Of a DNA stretch of 22,166 bases, positions 1-7,423 are shown in pieces. Source of the DNA: Comamonadaceae bacterium (lineage in GTDB: Bacteria; Pseudomonadota; Gammaproteobacteria; Burkholderiales; Burkholderiaceae_C); contig CANHXV010000007.1 in assembly GCA_947464665.1 (NCBI GenBank), positions 1-22,166 on the forward strand, read 5' to 3'. Position numbers and translations under genes: made by a program. How positions within the stretch are numbered: the first letter of the stretch is position 1; each line of letters opens with the position of its first letter. Under the pieces are notes generated by a model, which was not told where the DNA came from, made no database searches, and was given only the letters and a program-made list of their open reading frames with translations.

Positions 1-83
1 GCCTTCATGACATCGGCCATTTTGTCCGAGTCGTACTCGTTCATTTGGCACCCGAAGGTTTTGATAAATACTTTTTTGCTCAC
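1..83 (-). CDS. miaB: MiaB tRNA methylthiotransferase, N-terminal fragment
   Basis: Reading the minus strand from a GTG at 83-81 gives about 27 residues including KTFGCQMNEYDSDKMADVM, which is the hallmark start of MiaB. MiaB is the radical-SAM [4Fe-4S] enzyme that adds a methylthio group to i6A37 of tRNAs. The Cys in TFGCQ (residue 12) is the first of three ligands for the auxiliary cluster in the N-terminal MTTase domain; the radical-SAM and TRAM domains lie beyond the window. The GTG start is supported by a GGAG at the right distance (TTGGAG, then about 6 nt) and by the match to the family N-terminus from residue 5 on. No upstream in-frame ATG is usable. It lies 99 bp downstream of the DUF2889 gene on the same strand. 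The family call is firm despite the truncation. Confidence 0.93.
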   Translation of the reverse strand, partial: MSKKVFIKTFGCQMNEYDSDKMADVMK

Positions 84-132
84 AAGAAACTCCAAGCGGT
101 GACTGGTTTATATCCAGGGGCTGATGGAAGGA

Positions 133-151
133 GCGCGCCATGGCGGCGCGC
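133..151. other. GC-rich hairpin between DUF2889 gene and miaB
   Basis: Perfect 7-bp inverted repeat GCGCGCC / GGCGCGC with a 5-nt loop, in the 99-bp gap between the DUF2889 stop and the miaB start. Neither strand shows a clear T-run after the stem, so it is at best a weak terminator; a processing or attenuating structure is equally possible. No convincing miaB promoter was found in the gap. Confidence 0.4.
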
Positions 152-182
152 GTTAGAAGTGCAGATTATCGCAGGGACTGCG

Positions 183-794
183 TCATTGAGTTTCGCCCGG
201 TTTTCTATAAAACATGGGGTAATGGCGTTGCACCACGGGTCCGTCAAAGGCCCATGACATGCATTTGCCCACATGCGGAGGCGGGGTGGTGGGTGCCGTA
301 TCGGGTAGACCGGCTTGCTGGTTTCTAAATTGACGTGCAGACGGAATAGTTTGGTAGGCCGCCGTGGCCATGTTGAACAACATTTCTCGCAAATGGGTGC
401 ACCCTGCAATGCCGCCAATGTGCGCGTCAATCGTTTTACGCCAGCCTGAACCCAAAGTGCAGCCAATCAATTTGTGCATGCCTTGAGGGGCTTGGTCACA
501 TTCTGGGTGGGGAATGTGCGCCATGTCGGTGATCACATCGTGGATGATGAACTGATCGTCTACCGTGAGGCGAATGTTCAAGCCGTGAATAGGCTGGCCG
601 GCTTCTCGCGGGCCTTGGCTTGGGATGACGAAGCTGTAGGTTTTGATGTCGGTGAGTGCGGCTTCGATGTCCCACATGCCGTCTTCGCGCTCAAAGCCGG
701 AATAGACCGCGGTTCGCGTATGTGACAGTTTTCGGGGGGAGGGTGGTGGAAGTGCCAATTGCAGTCTCTCAATTTTCAAGTTCAATGAGGCCAT
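183..794 (-). CDS. DUF2889 domain protein
   Basis: A 203-residue protein matching the DUF2889 family, which has no established function. Family landmarks visible are FEREDGMWDIEA (residues 34-45), RLTVDD (75-80), GGIAGCTHL (127-135), the following MATAAYQTI stretch, and a Cys-containing tail with WAFDGPVVQRHYP (about 181-193). There is no signal peptide or membrane segment, so it should be cytoplasmic. I chose the ATG at 794 over the upstream in-frame ATG at 872, which would extend far into the acyl-CoA synthetase coding region. A TTG at 758, preceded by GAGAG, is an alternative that matches the usual family start (LALPPPSPRKL) better. The gene is divergent from the acyl-CoA synthetase with only 25 bp between ATGs, so the two promoters must overlap coding sequence. 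The family call is strong and the exact start is uncertain. Confidence 0.85.
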   Translation of the reverse strand: MASLNLKIERLQLALPPPSPRKLSHTRTAVYSGFEREDGMWDIEAALTDIKTYSFVIPSQGPREAGQPIHGLNIRLTVDDQFIIHDVITDMAHIPHPECDQAPQGMHKLIGCTLGSGWRKTIDAHIGGIAGCTHLREMLFNMATAAYQTIPSARQFRNQQAGLPDTAPTTPPPHVGKCMSWAFDGPVVQRHYPMFYRKPGETQ

Positions 795-819
795 TATCGA
801 TTTGATTTGGAGTTTTTGA

Positions 820-2391
820 ATGTCAACTGCAGCACAGCCTCTCATTTCACCTGCTGTCAGGCGCCAAACCATTGCAGATGCCCTCAGGCGGACGGCCTTG
901 CGCTTGCCTCAAAAACTGGGCATTGTTTGTGGCAATACAACCTGGACCTACGCAGAATTTGATGCGATCGTGTCCAGATTGGCTTCTGGTTTGTCAGGCA
1001 TTGGCGTGAAATCAGGCGACCGCGTTGCGGTGCTGGCGAGGAACTCACACGGTTTTGCAGCCCTGAGATTTGCGTTGGCCCGAATGGGCGCGGTCATGGT
1101 TCCAATCAACTTCATGTTGAAGGCTGAGGAGGTGGCCTACATCCTGCGCCACGCAGGTGCTGAAACGCTGGCCACAGACACAGGCTTGGCTGATTTGGCG
1201 CAACAAGCCTCCAAATTGGACACTCTGGTAAAGCAGTTTGTATGGTTGCCATCAGAAGACCCGACTGAAGCAGTGACGGGCATGCACAATTTTTATGAAT
1301 TGGCTGCTTGCACAGTGCCACTTGCTGAGTCGGGGATGGCCAGTCAAGATCTGGCACAAATTGTTTACACCAGCGGCACCGAATCAATGCCCAAGGGCGC
1401 CATGCTGACGCACGATGCGGTGCTGTGGCAATACGTGAGTTGTGTGATCAACGCTGAAATTGCCGAGCAAGACTTGGCCTTGCATGCCTTGCCCCTTTAT
1501 CACTGCGCGCAATTAGATGTATTTTTTGGCCCTGCCATTTACATCGGCAGCAGCAATGTCATCACGTCAAAGCCCGTGCCTGACAACCTGCTGGCTTTGA
1601 TCGAAAAGTTCAAGATCACGAGTTTCTTTGCGCCGCCGACGGTCTGGATTGCGCTATTGCGCTCCCCTTTGCTTGACCCTGCAAAACTGACGCATTTGGC
1701 TAAGGGTTATTACGGGGCTTCCATCATGCCGGTGGAAGTGTTGAAAGAGTTGGCTGCACGATTACCGAAGATCCGACTGTGGAATTTGTACGGTCAAACC
1801 GAGATTGCGCCTCTGGCCACCATGCTTGGACCTGTTGATCAGCTTCGCAAGCCAGGCTCATGCGGCCGCGCCGTGTTGAACGTTGAAACCCGCGTGGTGA
1901 ACGATGACATGCAAGACGTGAAGCCCGGTGAAGTGGGCGAGATCGTACATCGCTCGCCGCATTTGATGCTGGGTTATTTCAAGGACGAAGAAAAAACACG
2001 CGCTTCATTTTCTGGCGATTGGTTTCACAGCGGCGACTTGGGAACCATCGATGACGAGGGCTATATCAGCGTCGTGGACCGAAAAAAGGACATGATCAAA
2101 TCGGGTGGTGAAAACGTGGCCAGCCGTGAAGTGGAAGAAATGATTTACAGGTTACCTGCGGTCAGTGAGGTGGCGGTGATTGGGCTGCCTGATGCCAAGT
2201 GGATCGAAGCTGTGACTGCTGTCATTGTTTTGAAAGCGGATCAAGCTTTGACGGAAGCTCAGGTCGTAGCGCACTGCAATCAGCACATGGCCTCTTTCAA
2301 GGTTCCCAAGCGAGTTGTCTTTGCTGAATCATTGCCCAAAAACCCCAGTGGCAAATTGCTGAAGCGCGAACTGAGAACAGCTTACGCCTGA
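820..2391 (+). CDS. AMP-forming acyl-CoA synthetase
   Basis: Class I adenylate-forming enzyme of 523 residues, typical for a FadD-like acyl-CoA ligase that activates a carboxylic acid through an acyl-AMP to the CoA thioester. Visible motifs are the ATP P-loop YTSGTESMPKG (183-193), YGQTE (324-328), GDWFHSGDLG (399-408, with the ribose-binding Asp), the hinge RKKDMIKSGGENV (421-433), and NPSGKLLKR, whose Lys512 is the expected adenylation lysine. TES in the P-loop replaces the commoner TTG triplet but occurs in other acyl-CoA ligases, so the enzyme should be active. TTGGAG about 8 nt before the ATG supports the start. The substrate cannot be read from sequence. Its place beside the hydrolase operon suggests that it activates an acid produced there. 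It ends 7 bp before the first palindromic operator, so it is probably a separate transcription unit. Confidence 0.92.
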   Translation: MSTAAQPLISPAVRRQTIADALRRTALRLPQKLGIVCGNTTWTYAEFDAIVSRLASGLSGIGVKSGDRVAVLARNSHGFAALRFALARMGAVMVPINFMLKAEEVAYILRHAGAETLATDTGLADLAQQASKLDTLVKQFVWLPSEDPTEAVTGMHNFYELAACTVPLAESGMASQDLAQIVYTSGTESMPKGAMLTHDAVLWQYVSCVINAEIAEQDLALHALPLYHCAQLDVFFGPAIYIGSSNVITSKPVPDNLLALIEKFKITSFFAPPTVWIALLRSPLLDPAKLTHLAKGYYGASIMPVEVLKELAARLPKIRLWNLYGQTEIAPLATMLGPVDQLRKPGSCGRAVLNVETRVVNDDMQDVKPGEVGEIVHRSPHLMLGYFKDEEKTRASFSGDWFHSGDLGTIDDEGYISVVDRKKDMIKSGGENVASREVEEMIYRLPAVSEVAVIGLPDAKWIEAVTAVIVLKADQALTEAQVVAHCNQHMASFKVPKRVVFAESLPKNPSGKLLKRELRTAYA

Positions 2392-2398
2392 GTGCATT

Positions 2399-2422
2399 AA
2401 TTGTTCTATTGACAGGACAATT
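2399..2422. promoter_or_regulatory. 24-bp operator-like palindrome, copy 1 (hydrolase operon)
   Basis: Imperfect inverted repeat with arms AATTGTTC and GGACAATT around an 8-nt centre. It matches 19 of 24 positions, with identical spacing, to the element at 11082-11105 upstream of the transporter operon. A consensus -35 box TTGACA (2409-2414) lies inside it. The -10 is poor (GAATAT at 2432-2437, 17-bp spacing). A regulator bound here would cover the -35 of the promoter driving the operon that starts at 2469. The arrangement is seen; the binding protein is unknown. Confidence 0.65.
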
Positions 2423-2468
2423 ACCCCGTGAGAATATCTTCGACATTCTTTTGAACTGTTAGGTCGCT

Positions 2469-3152
2469 ATGGAACTGTCTGATAAATCTGCCCGTCAACT
2501 GTTTGAACATGTGCAGGCCAACCCCACGCGAAAACGTTTTGGTTTTGGCAAGGTGCCAGCCCTGATTAACATCGATTTGCAAAAAGCCTACACCTGCGTG
2601 GGTGAGTTTGCCACTGCTTATGAAACTGACCCCCAGCAACTCCATTATGTGAATCAACTGGCTGAAGTCTTTCGCAGCAAAGGCTTTCCTGTCGTTTGGA
2701 CCTATGTGGCCTACATGGATTCTGGAGAGGACTGCGGAGTGTGGGGTACTCGCACCAACACCCCTGACTCTTTGCAAAACATCAAAGTTGGAAGTCGTCG
2801 GGCTGAATTCGACGACCGATTGGTCATCGATCGCAAGCGAGACATCATCATCAACAAGCGCATGGCTTCAACTTTTTTCGAGACCAATTTGGGTTCCCTC
2901 TTTACCCACCATGGTGTAGACACTTGCGTGATCACAGGCGGTTCTACCTCCGGATGCGTTCGTGCGACGGTGGTGGACAGTCTGCAAAGAAGTTTCAGAA
3001 CCATTGTGCCTGTGGAATGTGTGGCCGATAAACATGAGTCGCCGCACTTTGCCAACCTTTACGACATGATGTTGAAATACGCCGATGTACTCACCATCGC
3101 TGAAACTTTGGATCAACTCAGCAAAGTGCCTGGCAAAGGATCTCTAGCATGA
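2469..3152 (+). CDS. Isochorismatase-fold cysteine amidohydrolase, N-carbamoylsarcosine-amidase-like
   Basis: A 227-residue cysteine hydrolase of the isochorismatase superfamily. The expected catalytic triad is present: Asp36 (INIDLQKAY), Lys130 (INKRMASTFF) and Cys163 (GGSTSGCVRAT). Its spacing is within one residue of Arthrobacter N-carbamoylsarcosine amidohydrolase (Asp51/Lys144/Cys177), and the INIDLQKAYT block also resembles that enzyme. Members hydrolyse carbamoyl or primary amide bonds and release ammonia, with or without CO2. There is no signal peptide. It is the first gene after the palindromic operator and overlaps the next gene by 4 bp (ATGA), so it heads a tightly coupled operon. 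The ribosome-binding site is weak (TTAGGT). A role in removing amide or carbamoyl nitrogen after ring opening by the neighbouring PuuE-like proteins is inferred; the true substrate is unknown. Confidence 0.85.
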   Translation: MELSDKSARQLFEHVQANPTRKRFGFGKVPALINIDLQKAYTCVGEFATAYETDPQQLHYVNQLAEVFRSKGFPVVWTYVAYMDSGEDCGVWGTRTNTPDSLQNIKVGSRRAEFDDRLVIDRKRDIIINKRMASTFFETNLGSLFTHHGVDTCVITGGSTSGCVRATVVDSLQRSFRTIVPVECVADKHESPHFANLYDMMLKYADVLTIAETLDQLSKVPGKGSLA

Positions 3153-4090
3153 CGGGCGCTGCACAAGCGCCCGCCACGAAGCGCGACCCTGGTTTTTACG
3201 ACTATCTGCCCTACAACGACAGGCCCATCATTCGCTGGCCCAATGGGGCAAGGGTGGCATTTTGGGTGGCTCCCAATGTGGAGTTTTATGAGCTCAATCC
3301 ACCGCGCAATCCTGCGCGTGCACCTTGGGCGCGCCCTGCCCCCGATGTGCTCAACTATTCTTACCGAGACTATGGCAACCGCACTGGTTTTTGGCGCATG
3401 CTCGATGTCATGAAGCGTTGCAATATGCGTGGCAGTGTGTCCCTCAATGTGGCCATGTGCGAGCACCACCCCGAGGTGATTAAAGCGTGTGCCGATGAAG
3501 GTTGGGAGTTTTACTCACACGGCACCTACAACACACGCTATCTCATGGGCATGAACGAAGCGCAAGAGCGCCAAGTGATTCAAGATTCTATCGACACCAT
3601 TTACAAACACACGGGTCAAAAGTTGGATGGCTGGTTGGCACCCGCACTCACCTACACGCCCAACACCATGGACCTGGTGGCAGACATGGGCCTCACCTAT
3701 GTCTGTGACCTGTTTCACGACGATCAACCGGGCCCTGTCAAGGTGAAGAAAGGCAAGCTCACCAGCATGCCTTATTCCTTAGAAATGAATGACACCATTG
3801 TTTACAACGTGAACTTGGTTTCGCCGCGACGCTACGGCGACATTCTCAAACGCCAATTCGATCGTCTCTACGAAGAGGGTGAGCACTCGGGCACAGTGAT
3901 GTGCATTCCCCTTCACCCCTACCTCATTGGTCAGCCTTACCGCTTGGCCGCTTTTGAAGAAGCACTGTCCTACATCACGGGGCACGAAAAAGTCTGGTTG
4001 GCCACGGGTCGAGAAATCGCTCACTATTACAACGAGCACTACCACGCTGCTTTCACTGCAGCAGGACAAACAGTGGGAGAAGCACCATGA
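3149..4090 (+). CDS. PuuE-like polysaccharide-deacetylase-fold hydrolase, paralog 1
   Basis: A 313-residue member of the polysaccharide deacetylase superfamily, in the PuuE-like (allantoinase-analog) branch, which acts on small cytoplasmic cyclic amides rather than glycans. Family landmarks are WPNGARVAFWVAPNVE (30-45, with Glu45), RDYGNRTGFWR (73-83), the SHG motif (123-125, His124), HDDQP (190-194) and LHPYLIGQPYR (255-265, His256). These replace the classical NodB zinc triad. There is no signal peptide, consistent with an intracellular substrate. AAAGGA lies about 8 nt upstream. The gene overlaps the preceding amidohydrolase and the following paralog by 4 bp each. It shares the SHGxYNTRY, CDL(F/Y)HDDQP and LTSxPYSxExND segments with paralog 3, so these two are closest. 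Hydrolysis of a cyclic amide, imide or ureide is inferred. Confidence 0.85.
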   Translation: MTGAAQAPATKRDPGFYDYLPYNDRPIIRWPNGARVAFWVAPNVEFYELNPPRNPARAPWARPAPDVLNYSYRDYGNRTGFWRMLDVMKRCNMRGSVSLNVAMCEHHPEVIKACADEGWEFYSHGTYNTRYLMGMNEAQERQVIQDSIDTIYKHTGQKLDGWLAPALTYTPNTMDLVADMGLTYVCDLFHDDQPGPVKVKKGKLTSMPYSLEMNDTIVYNVNLVSPRRYGDILKRQFDRLYEEGEHSGTVMCIPLHPYLIGQPYRLAAFEEALSYITGHEKVWLATGREIAHYYNEHYHAAFTAAGQTVGEAP

Positions 4091-5037
4091 GCGCGAATGT
4101 GGCTGCGCCTAAAACCCTGCCCGACGACTACCTCGAGTATCCAATGCGTCGCTTTGGCATGGACCATGAGCGCTACGAATGGTCGATGCTGCCTCAGCGC
4201 AAACATGTCGCCTGGCCGAACCAAGCACGCGTGGCTCTGTGGGTGGTGCCTGCCCTAGAGTGGTTCCCCTTGAACATGGCCGGTGTGCCATTTAAACCGC
4301 CAGGCGCCATGCAAACGGCGTATCCAGATTTTCGCCATTACACACTGCGTGACTATGGCAACCGAGTTGGCATTTACAGAATCATGAAGGCCCTGCAGCG
4401 ACATGGCATTCCCGCGACGGTTGCCGTCAATGCAGCCGTGGCTGTCAGGTATCCCACCCTGATTAAGCAATGTAACCAACTTGGCTGGGAAATCATGGCC
4501 AATGGTTTGGACATGGATCATTTGCACCATGGCGGATTGTCGGCTGAAGAAGAAAAGAAATGGGTGGACCAAACTCTGAGCATATTGCGCAAGGCAAGCG
4601 GTCAAGCGGTACGTGGTTGGCTTTCACCCGCCAAGTCGGAGTCTTTCAACACCCCAGACATTTTGGCGCAAGCCGGCTTAGACTATGTGTGCGATTGGGT
4701 CAATGACGACATGCCTTACCCCATGTACACCACAGGCAAAAACCTGGTGGCCATGCCCCACCCGGTTGACATTGATGACTTCACCATCTTGGTAAACAAC
4801 CATCACACAGAAAATGATTTCCGCGATCAACTGATCGACCATTTCGATGTGCTTTACAAAGAATCAGCCACAGCAGGTGGGCGCATCATGCCGATTTCTC
4901 TTCACCCTTGGGTGATTGGTCAGCCCTATCGCATCAAAGCTTTGGAAGAAGCCTTGGCGCACATCATGAGTCACTCAGGCGTTTGGGCTGCTACAGGTTC
5001 ACAAATTTTGGATGCTTGGCAACCCCAAGCCACCTGA
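4087..5037 (+). CDS. PuuE-like polysaccharide-deacetylase-fold hydrolase, paralog 2 (His-to-Asn in SHG motif)
   Basis: A 316-residue PuuE-like hydrolase with the same framework as its neighbours: WPNQARVALWVVPALE (43-58), RDYGNRVGIYR (88-98), NDDMP (206-210) and LHPWVIGQPYR (272-282, His273). The otherwise conserved SHG motif reads ANG, placing Asn139 where paralogs 1, 3 and 4 have His; the following segment is DMDHLHHGG, rich in alternative histidines. The fold is intact and there is no frameshift, so a changed specificity is more likely than decay. The N-terminus is about 15 residues longer than in paralog 1 before the first shared motif. The gene overlaps the upstream one by 4 bp, and its stop codon abuts the next ATG with no gap. 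Confidence 0.83.
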   Translation: MSANVAAPKTLPDDYLEYPMRRFGMDHERYEWSMLPQRKHVAWPNQARVALWVVPALEWFPLNMAGVPFKPPGAMQTAYPDFRHYTLRDYGNRVGIYRIMKALQRHGIPATVAVNAAVAVRYPTLIKQCNQLGWEIMANGLDMDHLHHGGLSAEEEKKWVDQTLSILRKASGQAVRGWLSPAKSESFNTPDILAQAGLDYVCDWVNDDMPYPMYTTGKNLVAMPHPVDIDDFTILVNNHHTENDFRDQLIDHFDVLYKESATAGGRIMPISLHPWVIGQPYRIKALEEALAHIMSHSGVWAATGSQILDAWQPQAT

Positions 5038-5925
5038 ATGGCGACCGACCGTTTGTCCATAGCCGGTCACGAGCGAATTTCATATTCCGCGCTGCCAGAG
5101 CGCGCGCCTTTGCAATGGCCAAACGGCGCGCGTGTCGCACTGTGGATTGCGCCCAACATTGAGCATTACGAATACTTGCCTGAGCAAATCAGGGTGCGCA
5201 ATCCATGGCCTCGGGTACCGCACCCTGACATTTTGGGCTATGGCCTGCGTGACTATGGCAATCGTGTCGGTGTATGGCGCCTGATGGAATTGTTTGATTC
5301 ACTTGAATTGCCCGTCACGGTGTCTTTGTCAATGTCGGTGCTTGACATGTACCCTGAACTGGCCGAAGCCATGCTCCAGCGTCAATGGGAGTTCATGTCG
5401 CATGGCCTCTACAACACACGCTACCACTGGAACATGACTGAAGACGAAGAGCGTGCGGCCATCGAAGCGTGTCAAGAAATTCATGTCCGCCATACTGGGC
5501 AGCGACTCAAGGGATGGTTCTCGCCTGCAGCCTCTAACACCTTGCTAACGCCTGATCTGGTGGCGGAAAGTGGCATGCAATACCTGTGTGATTTGTACCA
5601 CGACGATCAACCCACGCCGGTTCATGTGCGACAGGGTGAATTGACTTCTTTGCCATACTCGATGGAAATCAATGACAGCATTGCTTGGCGGCGTGGCCAA
5701 GAAGCTGAAGCCTTTGCCCAAAAAATAATCGATGAATTTGAGGTGCTCTATGCGGAGGGGGCAGTGCATGGCCGCGTGATGAACGTGGCCGTTCATCCTT
5801 TCATCATGGGTCAGCCTCACCGCATCGGGTCATTGGCCAAGGCACTTGAATACATTCGAAGTCATGCGGGCGTGTGGTGCGCCACGGGCTCACAAATCGT
5901 CGATTGTTATCGACAACAAAACTGA
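5038..5925 (+). CDS. PuuE-like polysaccharide-deacetylase-fold hydrolase, paralog 3
   Basis: A 295-residue PuuE-like hydrolase whose ATG directly follows the TGA of paralog 2, so translation is presumably coupled. Motifs are WPNGARVALWIAPNIE (27-42, with Glu42), RDYGNRVGVWR (71-81), SHGLYNTRY (121-129, His122), HDDQP (188-192) and VHPFIMGQPHR (252-262, His253). It most resembles paralog 1, sharing SHGxYNTRY and the TS(M/L)PYS(L/M)E segment, and is clearly different from paralogs 2 and 4. There is no signal peptide. PuuE itself opens the allantoin ring. Having three such genes in a row suggests either a set of related substrates or sequential ring or amide openings. No ribosome-binding site of its own stands out. 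Confidence 0.85.
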   Translation: MATDRLSIAGHERISYSALPERAPLQWPNGARVALWIAPNIEHYEYLPEQIRVRNPWPRVPHPDILGYGLRDYGNRVGVWRLMELFDSLELPVTVSLSMSVLDMYPELAEAMLQRQWEFMSHGLYNTRYHWNMTEDEERAAIEACQEIHVRHTGQRLKGWFSPAASNTLLTPDLVAESGMQYLCDLYHDDQPTPVHVRQGELTSLPYSMEINDSIAWRRGQEAEAFAQKIIDEFEVLYAEGAVHGRVMNVAVHPFIMGQPHRIGSLAKALEYIRSHAGVWCATGSQIVDCYRQQN

Positions 5926-5935
5926 AGGACTTCCC

Positions 5936-6610
5936 ATGAACGCCCCGAAAGACTACATCCGCGATTTCATGAGTGAACCCATGATTAACGCCCAAGGCGC
6001 CGCATTGGTCATCATTGACATGCAATATGCAACGGGTTCCAGACAAGGTGCCCTAGGACGTACTTTAAAAGCGCAAGGCTCCAGCGTGGGCGACTATCGA
6101 TTTGCGCGCATTGAACAATCTGTGCTGCCACGCACCCTTGAATTGCGTGCGCATTTTCACCGGCTAGGTCAACCTGTGATTCATGTGACCTTGGGCGCTG
6201 CATTGCCTGACGCCAGTGATGCCCCGCGCCACATGCAAAAACTGCTGGCCAGTTGCAACAACTATGTCGGCAGTCCTGATCATGCCATTTTGGATGAGCT
6301 CAAGCCCGTAGAGGGCGAGCATGTGGTTCGCAAAACCACTGTGGGTGCTTTTGCTTCAACGTCCATTGACAGCTTGCTTCGATCTTTGAAGATTGATCAA
6401 ATTTACATGGCAGGTGTGTCGACCAACATGTGTGTCGAAAGTACTGCGCGTGAAGCGGCAGATCGAGGCTATCAAGTCACTTTGGTGGAAGACGCGTGTG
6501 GCACTACGTTTGAAGAGCTGCACCTAGTCACGATGCGTAATTTTCAAAGATTGTTTGGGCGGGTCACCTCGGCAGCGCAGGCTGTCGCGGAATTGAAGGT
6601 GTCTGCATGA
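5936..6610 (+). CDS. Isochorismatase-family cysteine hydrolase
   Basis: A 224-residue cysteine hydrolase of the isochorismatase superfamily. The triad is Asp28 (ALVIIDMQYA), Lys133 (VVRKTTVGAF) and Cys166 (STNMCVESTARE). The RKxxxGAF and NMCVESTAR blocks are the standard amidase-type signatures. It differs from the hydrolase at 2469 in having the canonical IIDMQ rather than INIDLQ motif, so the two are distant relatives rather than a recent duplication. I chose the ATG at 5936, preceded by GAAGGA, over an upstream in-frame ATG at 5846 that lies inside the previous gene. It overlaps the next gene by 4 bp. A probable job is removing ammonia from a half-amide made by a PuuE-like neighbour; this is inference. 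Confidence 0.88.
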   Translation: MNAPKDYIRDFMSEPMINAQGAALVIIDMQYATGSRQGALGRTLKAQGSSVGDYRFARIEQSVLPRTLELRAHFHRLGQPVIHVTLGAALPDASDAPRHMQKLLASCNNYVGSPDHAILDELKPVEGEHVVRKTTVGAFASTSIDSLLRSLKIDQIYMAGVSTNMCVESTAREAADRGYQVTLVEDACGTTFEELHLVTMRNFQRLFGRVTSAAQAVAELKVSA

Positions 6611-7389
6611 CAAATCCTCTGAAAAAAATACTGGTGGTGGTGCCCTTTGCCATGTCACCAGAAAATTTAGCCTTGCGCCAAGGGCAACTCAAAGGCATTG
6701 ATTTGTCCCCCGATTTAGTCTTTGAATTTCGCACCGTCAAAGCCGGACCCGTGAATTACTCAAGTCACCATGATTTTGTTTTGGCCGACGCAGCTAACTT
6801 TGAGGCGGGCTGCCGAGCTCAGGATGAAGGCTTTGCAGCTGTGTGCATCGACACCATGAGCGACTCGGGGGTGGCAGCATTGCGCTCAGTGCTTGATATT
6901 CCCGTGTTTGGACCCGGCAAAGTGTCGATGTTGGCAGCCTTGATGTTGGGCGATCGATTTTCTGTGTTGACCATGGCCAATCGCTGGAAGCCGCTGTATA
7001 AAAAAGCCTTGGATGAATTGGGGTTGCATCACAAATGTGCTTCTGTGCGTTCCATTGAAATGTCCACCGATAACCAATCGTTGTTGTCAGGTAAAGAGGA
7101 AGACGTCTTTCCCTTGTTAGAGAAAGCGGCCTATGAAGCCATAGAGAAGGATGGTGCTGAGGTTTTGATTTTGGGCTCGACCACGATGCACCAGTCTCAT
7201 GTTTACCTGAGCCAACGTTTGCCAGTGCCAGTCATTAATCCAGGCCCCTTGAGTTACAAAATGGCCGAAGCTGCATTGGGATTGGGTTTGTCGCAAAGCC
7301 GCAAGGCCTATCCGCGACCCATGCACCCGCGACTGGACATGTTGCAAGAGATGATGAGTGCTGCTCAGCAGTCCGTGAATCGGGCTTGA
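6607..7389 (+). CDS. Asp/Glu/hydantoin racemase-fold protein lacking both catalytic cysteines
   Basis: A 260-residue protein of the aspartate/glutamate/hydantoin racemase superfamily, which also contains maleate isomerase and arylmalonate decarboxylase. The two half-domains are recognisable from the IDTMSDSGVAALRS segment, VFGPGKVSML, the GDRFSVLTMANRW strand, and EVLILGSTTMHQ near the end. In typical racemases Cys occupies the position before the first F/M-x-D-x-G turn and follows LG in the second motif (LGC). Here these positions are Thr (DTMSD) and Ser (LGSTT). Classical two-cysteine racemisation is therefore not expected. The gene sits in the hydrolase operon, overlaps the gene before it by 4 bp, and is followed by a 34-bp gap with a good ribosome-binding site for the next gene. 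The reaction is unknown; it may be a hydrolase, isomerase or decarboxylase variant of the fold. Confidence 0.8.
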   Translation: MTNPLKKILVVVPFAMSPENLALRQGQLKGIDLSPDLVFEFRTVKAGPVNYSSHHDFVLADAANFEAGCRAQDEGFAAVCIDTMSDSGVAALRSVLDIPVFGPGKVSMLAALMLGDRFSVLTMANRWKPLYKKALDELGLHHKCASVRSIEMSTDNQSLLSGKEEDVFPLLEKAAYEAIEKDGAEVLILGSTTMHQSHVYLSQRLPVPVINPGPLSYKMAEAALGLGLSQSRKAYPRPMHPRLDMLQEMMSAAQQSVNRA

Positions 7390-7423
7390 AATTTTCAGCG
7401 TACAAAAATAAGGGAGTCAGATC

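Noticed and set aside
80..466. Minus-strand open frame overlapping DUF2889 and miaB
   Set aside because: It is out of frame with the recognisable DUF2889 and MiaB sequences and its translation resembles no family; it is a shadow frame.
3149..5925. Ordinary allantoin/purine degradation operon
   Set aside because: The PuuE-like genes suggest it, but no allantoicase, ureidoglycolate lyase, HIU hydrolase or OHCU decarboxylase is seen, and the remaining genes do not belong to that pathway.
6607..7389. Maleate isomerase of a nicotinate/maleamate pathway
   Set aside because: That enzyme needs its two active-site cysteines, both missing here, and no hydroxypyridine dioxygenase or N-formylmaleamate deformylase is present.
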